From Chitinophagaceae bacterium (GTDB lineage: Bacteria; Bacteroidota; Bacteroidia; Chitinophagales; Chitinophagaceae): a stretch of 7,205 bases of DNA. Below, piece by piece: positions 5,317 through 7,205 of the stretch (positions within the stretch are counted from its first letter, which is position 1; each line of letters opens with the position of its first letter). The translations under genes and the position numbers were made by a program. Under the pieces are notes generated by a model that saw nothing but the letters and a program-made list of their open reading frames with translations, searched no databases and had not been told where the DNA came from. Location of the stretch: positions 1-7,205 of the forward strand of contig JAHEZA010000117.1 in assembly GCA_023251335.1 (NCBI GenBank). Direction: 5' to 3'.

Positions 5317-5352
5317 CGACTGGCAGCTAAAAGACTGATAAAAAAGTAAAAT

Positions 5353-7205
5353 ATGTACGACTGTAATTGCCTCATCCATCCATTTCAAAATGACCCGGGT
5401 ACCAGCCAGAGCCAGCGGGTAATGGATGATTTGCTTTCAGGCGCAGCTAAAATTGATGCCAGAACTTTGGCGGACCTTCTGGATTATTTTACGCAGATGT
5501 CCAGGCACATCAATTTTTATGACACGAAATTATCCATAAGCGATTGGCAACCTTTTTTCCAAAAAAGCATTCCTTTTTCACTGGCTTCAATAATTAAGAT
5601 ACCATCTGCGGAAATAGAACAAAATTTTACATATTACAATTCTCTTTTTGAAAAAAAGCCTTCTTCAACAGGTTTACAATTACATGCTTATTTTATTTAT
5701 TACCGTTTTATTAAAAAAATTAATTCCTGGTATTTATCAGTAAAAGACAGCGGCCTTCCTATTGAAAGCTTTCTTGAAATTTTAATAAAAGATAAACTAC
5801 AGCAATCCCTTAAATTCTTTATTGCTTATACAAACGCAGCAGTAAAATGGTATGGAATTAAAAAGATTGATTTTTCAAAATTGGATATGGATGTATGGAA
5901 TCTGCAGGCTGCCGACCTATATGCAATTGATGTTAGTTTTCAATCAGACAGTAATGGAAATCTTATCTATAGCAAGTTCCTGCGCATCAATAATTTGTTC
6001 CAGAACTTTAAAACAATATCTTCCCCGTTTTTCGATTCCATTAAATTAATAAGCGCCGAAGCGGAGAATAACCTGGAACCGAGCCTGCTTCCATTAAAAG
6101 AAGAACTGCAAAAAAACCATCCACCCCACCTCGGTTTGCTATTTGCTTTTCTAAATATTTTCCGCCAGTTGCAGGATGATCTTAACGGCTACACGCGCAA
6201 GCATCTTGACTTTTTTTATAAAGATGTACTGCAGATTAAATCGCGCGATGCCATTGCCGACAAAACACATGTCATTTTTGAAATTCAAAAGCAGATCGAA
6301 AAATATTTAATAAAAAAAGGGGTGTTGGTAAAAGATGGGAAAGACCTTAACAAACAGCAAATACTTTTTTCATTAGACGATGATATAGTTGTTAATAAGA
6401 CGGAAGTTGCGGATGTGCGAACGTTATTTTTAAACAATGAAGTAATTCCTGATCCGAGAGCAAATGGACAAAATGTGGCTTTGCTGGAAGGTGTTTACAT
6501 GGCGGCTGATGCTACAAAAGCTGATGGAATTGATAAGGATTTTGATACCGATGTTAAAAATTTTTATACGCTTGGTAATAAAGAAAGTAAATATATCTTG
6601 CCCGGGACAAATGTTTATAAGCCTTATTCAAATGCAAGACTGGGATTCATTTTGGCTTCACCAGTGTTGCTGCTAAATGAAGGAACACGAACAGTAACTA
6701 TTACATTAAATTGTTCTCTTGATGAAAAGATTTGTGAAGAATTATTAAGCCTTACTAACCCTGTTTCAACTAATTGTTGCGATGAGAACAGCTCAGGTCA
6801 AATCAATGATACGATATTAAGTTATCCCGATTTTTTGCCGGTAAGTGAAATTTATTCAAACATTGTAACTGCTTTAAACACGGAATATTACTACATAAGC
6901 GAGACGTTAATTGCAGAGGGTATTAAAAAGGGGCTTGATTCCAAAACCGTACTTTCTTTAAGAAAGTTTTTGACCACTTCAAATGCAAATGTAATCCCTA
7001 AAGCTTATTGCTACTGCCCTTCCGAGACTAAAAAATTTGACGCTGTCGTGCTAAGCAGTGATTTTGAAAACGAAATTGACATTTCTTCTGAAATAGTTTC
7101 AATATTTTTTAAAAAGCGAAAACCTTTTCAAATTTTATTTAGTGGGGAAAAAGATTGGGTAGATCCGGGTAGTGACGCGTTAACTTCTTTTGACTTTGTG
7201 CCCAA
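5353..7205 (+). CDS. Large baseplate protein, N-terminal 617 residues (probable Afp11/Pvc11-like), runs off right edge
   Basis: From the ATG at 5353 the frame stays open to the window end (617 codons plus two bases) without a stop, so the gene continues outside. It starts MYDCNCLIHPFQNDPGTS and has a notable early segment, DARTLADLLDYFTQMSRHINFYD (35-57), followed by SISDWQPFFQKSIPF with W65. The remainder is a long mixed helix/strand protein with cysteine clusters near residues 454-477 (an NCC pair) and 551-556 (YCYC). It follows the gp25-like gene by 36 bp, where Afp-type operons encode the gp6/baseplate-J-like wedge protein (Afp11). I cannot point to a clear baseplate-J motif in the visible part, so the function rests mainly on position, size and general character. 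An Afp11-like call is likely; a different large baseplate protein is the alternative. Confidence 0.7.
   Translation, partial: MYDCNCLIHPFQNDPGTSQSQRVMDDLLSGAAKIDARTLADLLDYFTQMSRHINFYDTKLSISDWQPFFQKSIPFSLASIIKIPSAEIEQNFTYYNSLFEKKPSSTGLQLHAYFIYYRFIKKINSWYLSVKDSGLPIESFLEILIKDKLQQSLKFFIAYTNAAVKWYGIKKIDFSKLDMDVWNLQAADLYAIDVSFQSDSNGNLIYSKFLRINNLFQNFKTISSPFFDSIKLISAEAENNLEPSLLPLKEELQKNHPPHLGLLFAFLNIFRQLQDDLNGYTRKHLDFFYKDVLQIKSRDAIADKTHVIFEIQKQIEKYLIKKGVLVKDGKDLNKQQILFSLDDDIVVNKTEVADVRTLFLNNEVIPDPRANGQNVALLEGVYMAADATKADGIDKDFDTDVKNFYTLGNKESKYILPGTNVYKPYSNARLGFILASPVLLLNEGTRTVTITLNCSLDEKICEELLSLTNPVSTNCCDENSSGQINDTILSYPDFLPVSEIYSNIVTALNTEYYYISETLIAEGIKKGLDSKTVLSLRKFLTTSNANVIPKAYCYCPSETKKFDAVVLSSDFENEIDISSEIVSIFFKKRKPFQILFSGEKDWVDPGSDALTSFDFVP

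Noticed and set aside
5852..6049. Short open frame inside the large baseplate gene
   Set aside because: It is out of frame with the 617-codon open frame starting at 5353, which has better composition. The same applies to 6464-6676.
263..7205. Type VI secretion system cluster
   Set aside because: VgrG, PAAR and gp25 occur in T6SS too. However, the two gp19 tube proteins, the DUF5908-type protein and the LysM adaptor are the eCIS set, and no T6SS membrane-complex genes (TssJ/L/M) or Hcp are visible.

Overview
The window is part of an operon, read left to right on the + strand, for an extracellular contractile injection system (eCIS). These are phage-tail-like particles of the Afp/PVC/MAC/AlgoCIS family. 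The closest recognisable match is the run of tube, baseplate and spike genes corresponding to afp5-afp11. The DNA is AT-rich, the starts lack clear Shine-Dalgarno sequences and have A-rich leaders instead, and the spacers carry palindromic repeats of a kind I associate with Bacteroidota. Together these suggest a member of the Bacteroidota, possibly Chitinophagaceae-like; this assignment is inference.

Layout: (1) 1-234, the C-terminal end of a cysteine-rich protein that enters from the left edge. (2) 263-1207, two diverged tail-tube proteins of the T4 gp19 family. (3) 1209-1385, a small DUF5908-type (Afp6-like) protein, overlapping by 11 bp (4) 1375-2073, a LysM-bearing baseplate/tube-adaptor protein (Afp7-like). 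(5) 2078-3844, a VgrG-like spike (Afp8-like, a gp27+gp5 fusion). (6) 3845-4382, a 538-bp noncoding spacer full of short repeats. (7) 4383-4670, a PAAR spike-tip protein. (8) 4671-4890, a second repeat-bearing spacer. (9) 4891-5316, a gp25-like baseplate wedge protein (Afp9-like). (10) 5353 to the right edge, a long open frame of 617 codons with no stop. By position and N-terminal character it is probably the large Afp11-type baseplate protein.

How the parts fit: the gp19 proteins stack as the inner tube. The LysM protein and VgrG form the hub under the tube. PAAR caps the spike. The gp25-like protein and the large last protein belong to the wedge ring that triggers sheath contraction. Sheath, ATPase, cap, tail-fibre and toxin genes are not seen and would have to lie outside the window.

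The least ordinary part is around PAAR. Everything from tube to VgrG is packed within 0-28 bp or overlaps, but PAAR sits alone between two noncoding spacers. These share an identical 35-bp palindromic repeat and a recurring AACAAATAATGA-type motif, in the same order on both sides. I found no evidence of an entirely new system. The cysteine-rich left-edge protein and the repeat-bracketed PAAR are the items most worth following up.
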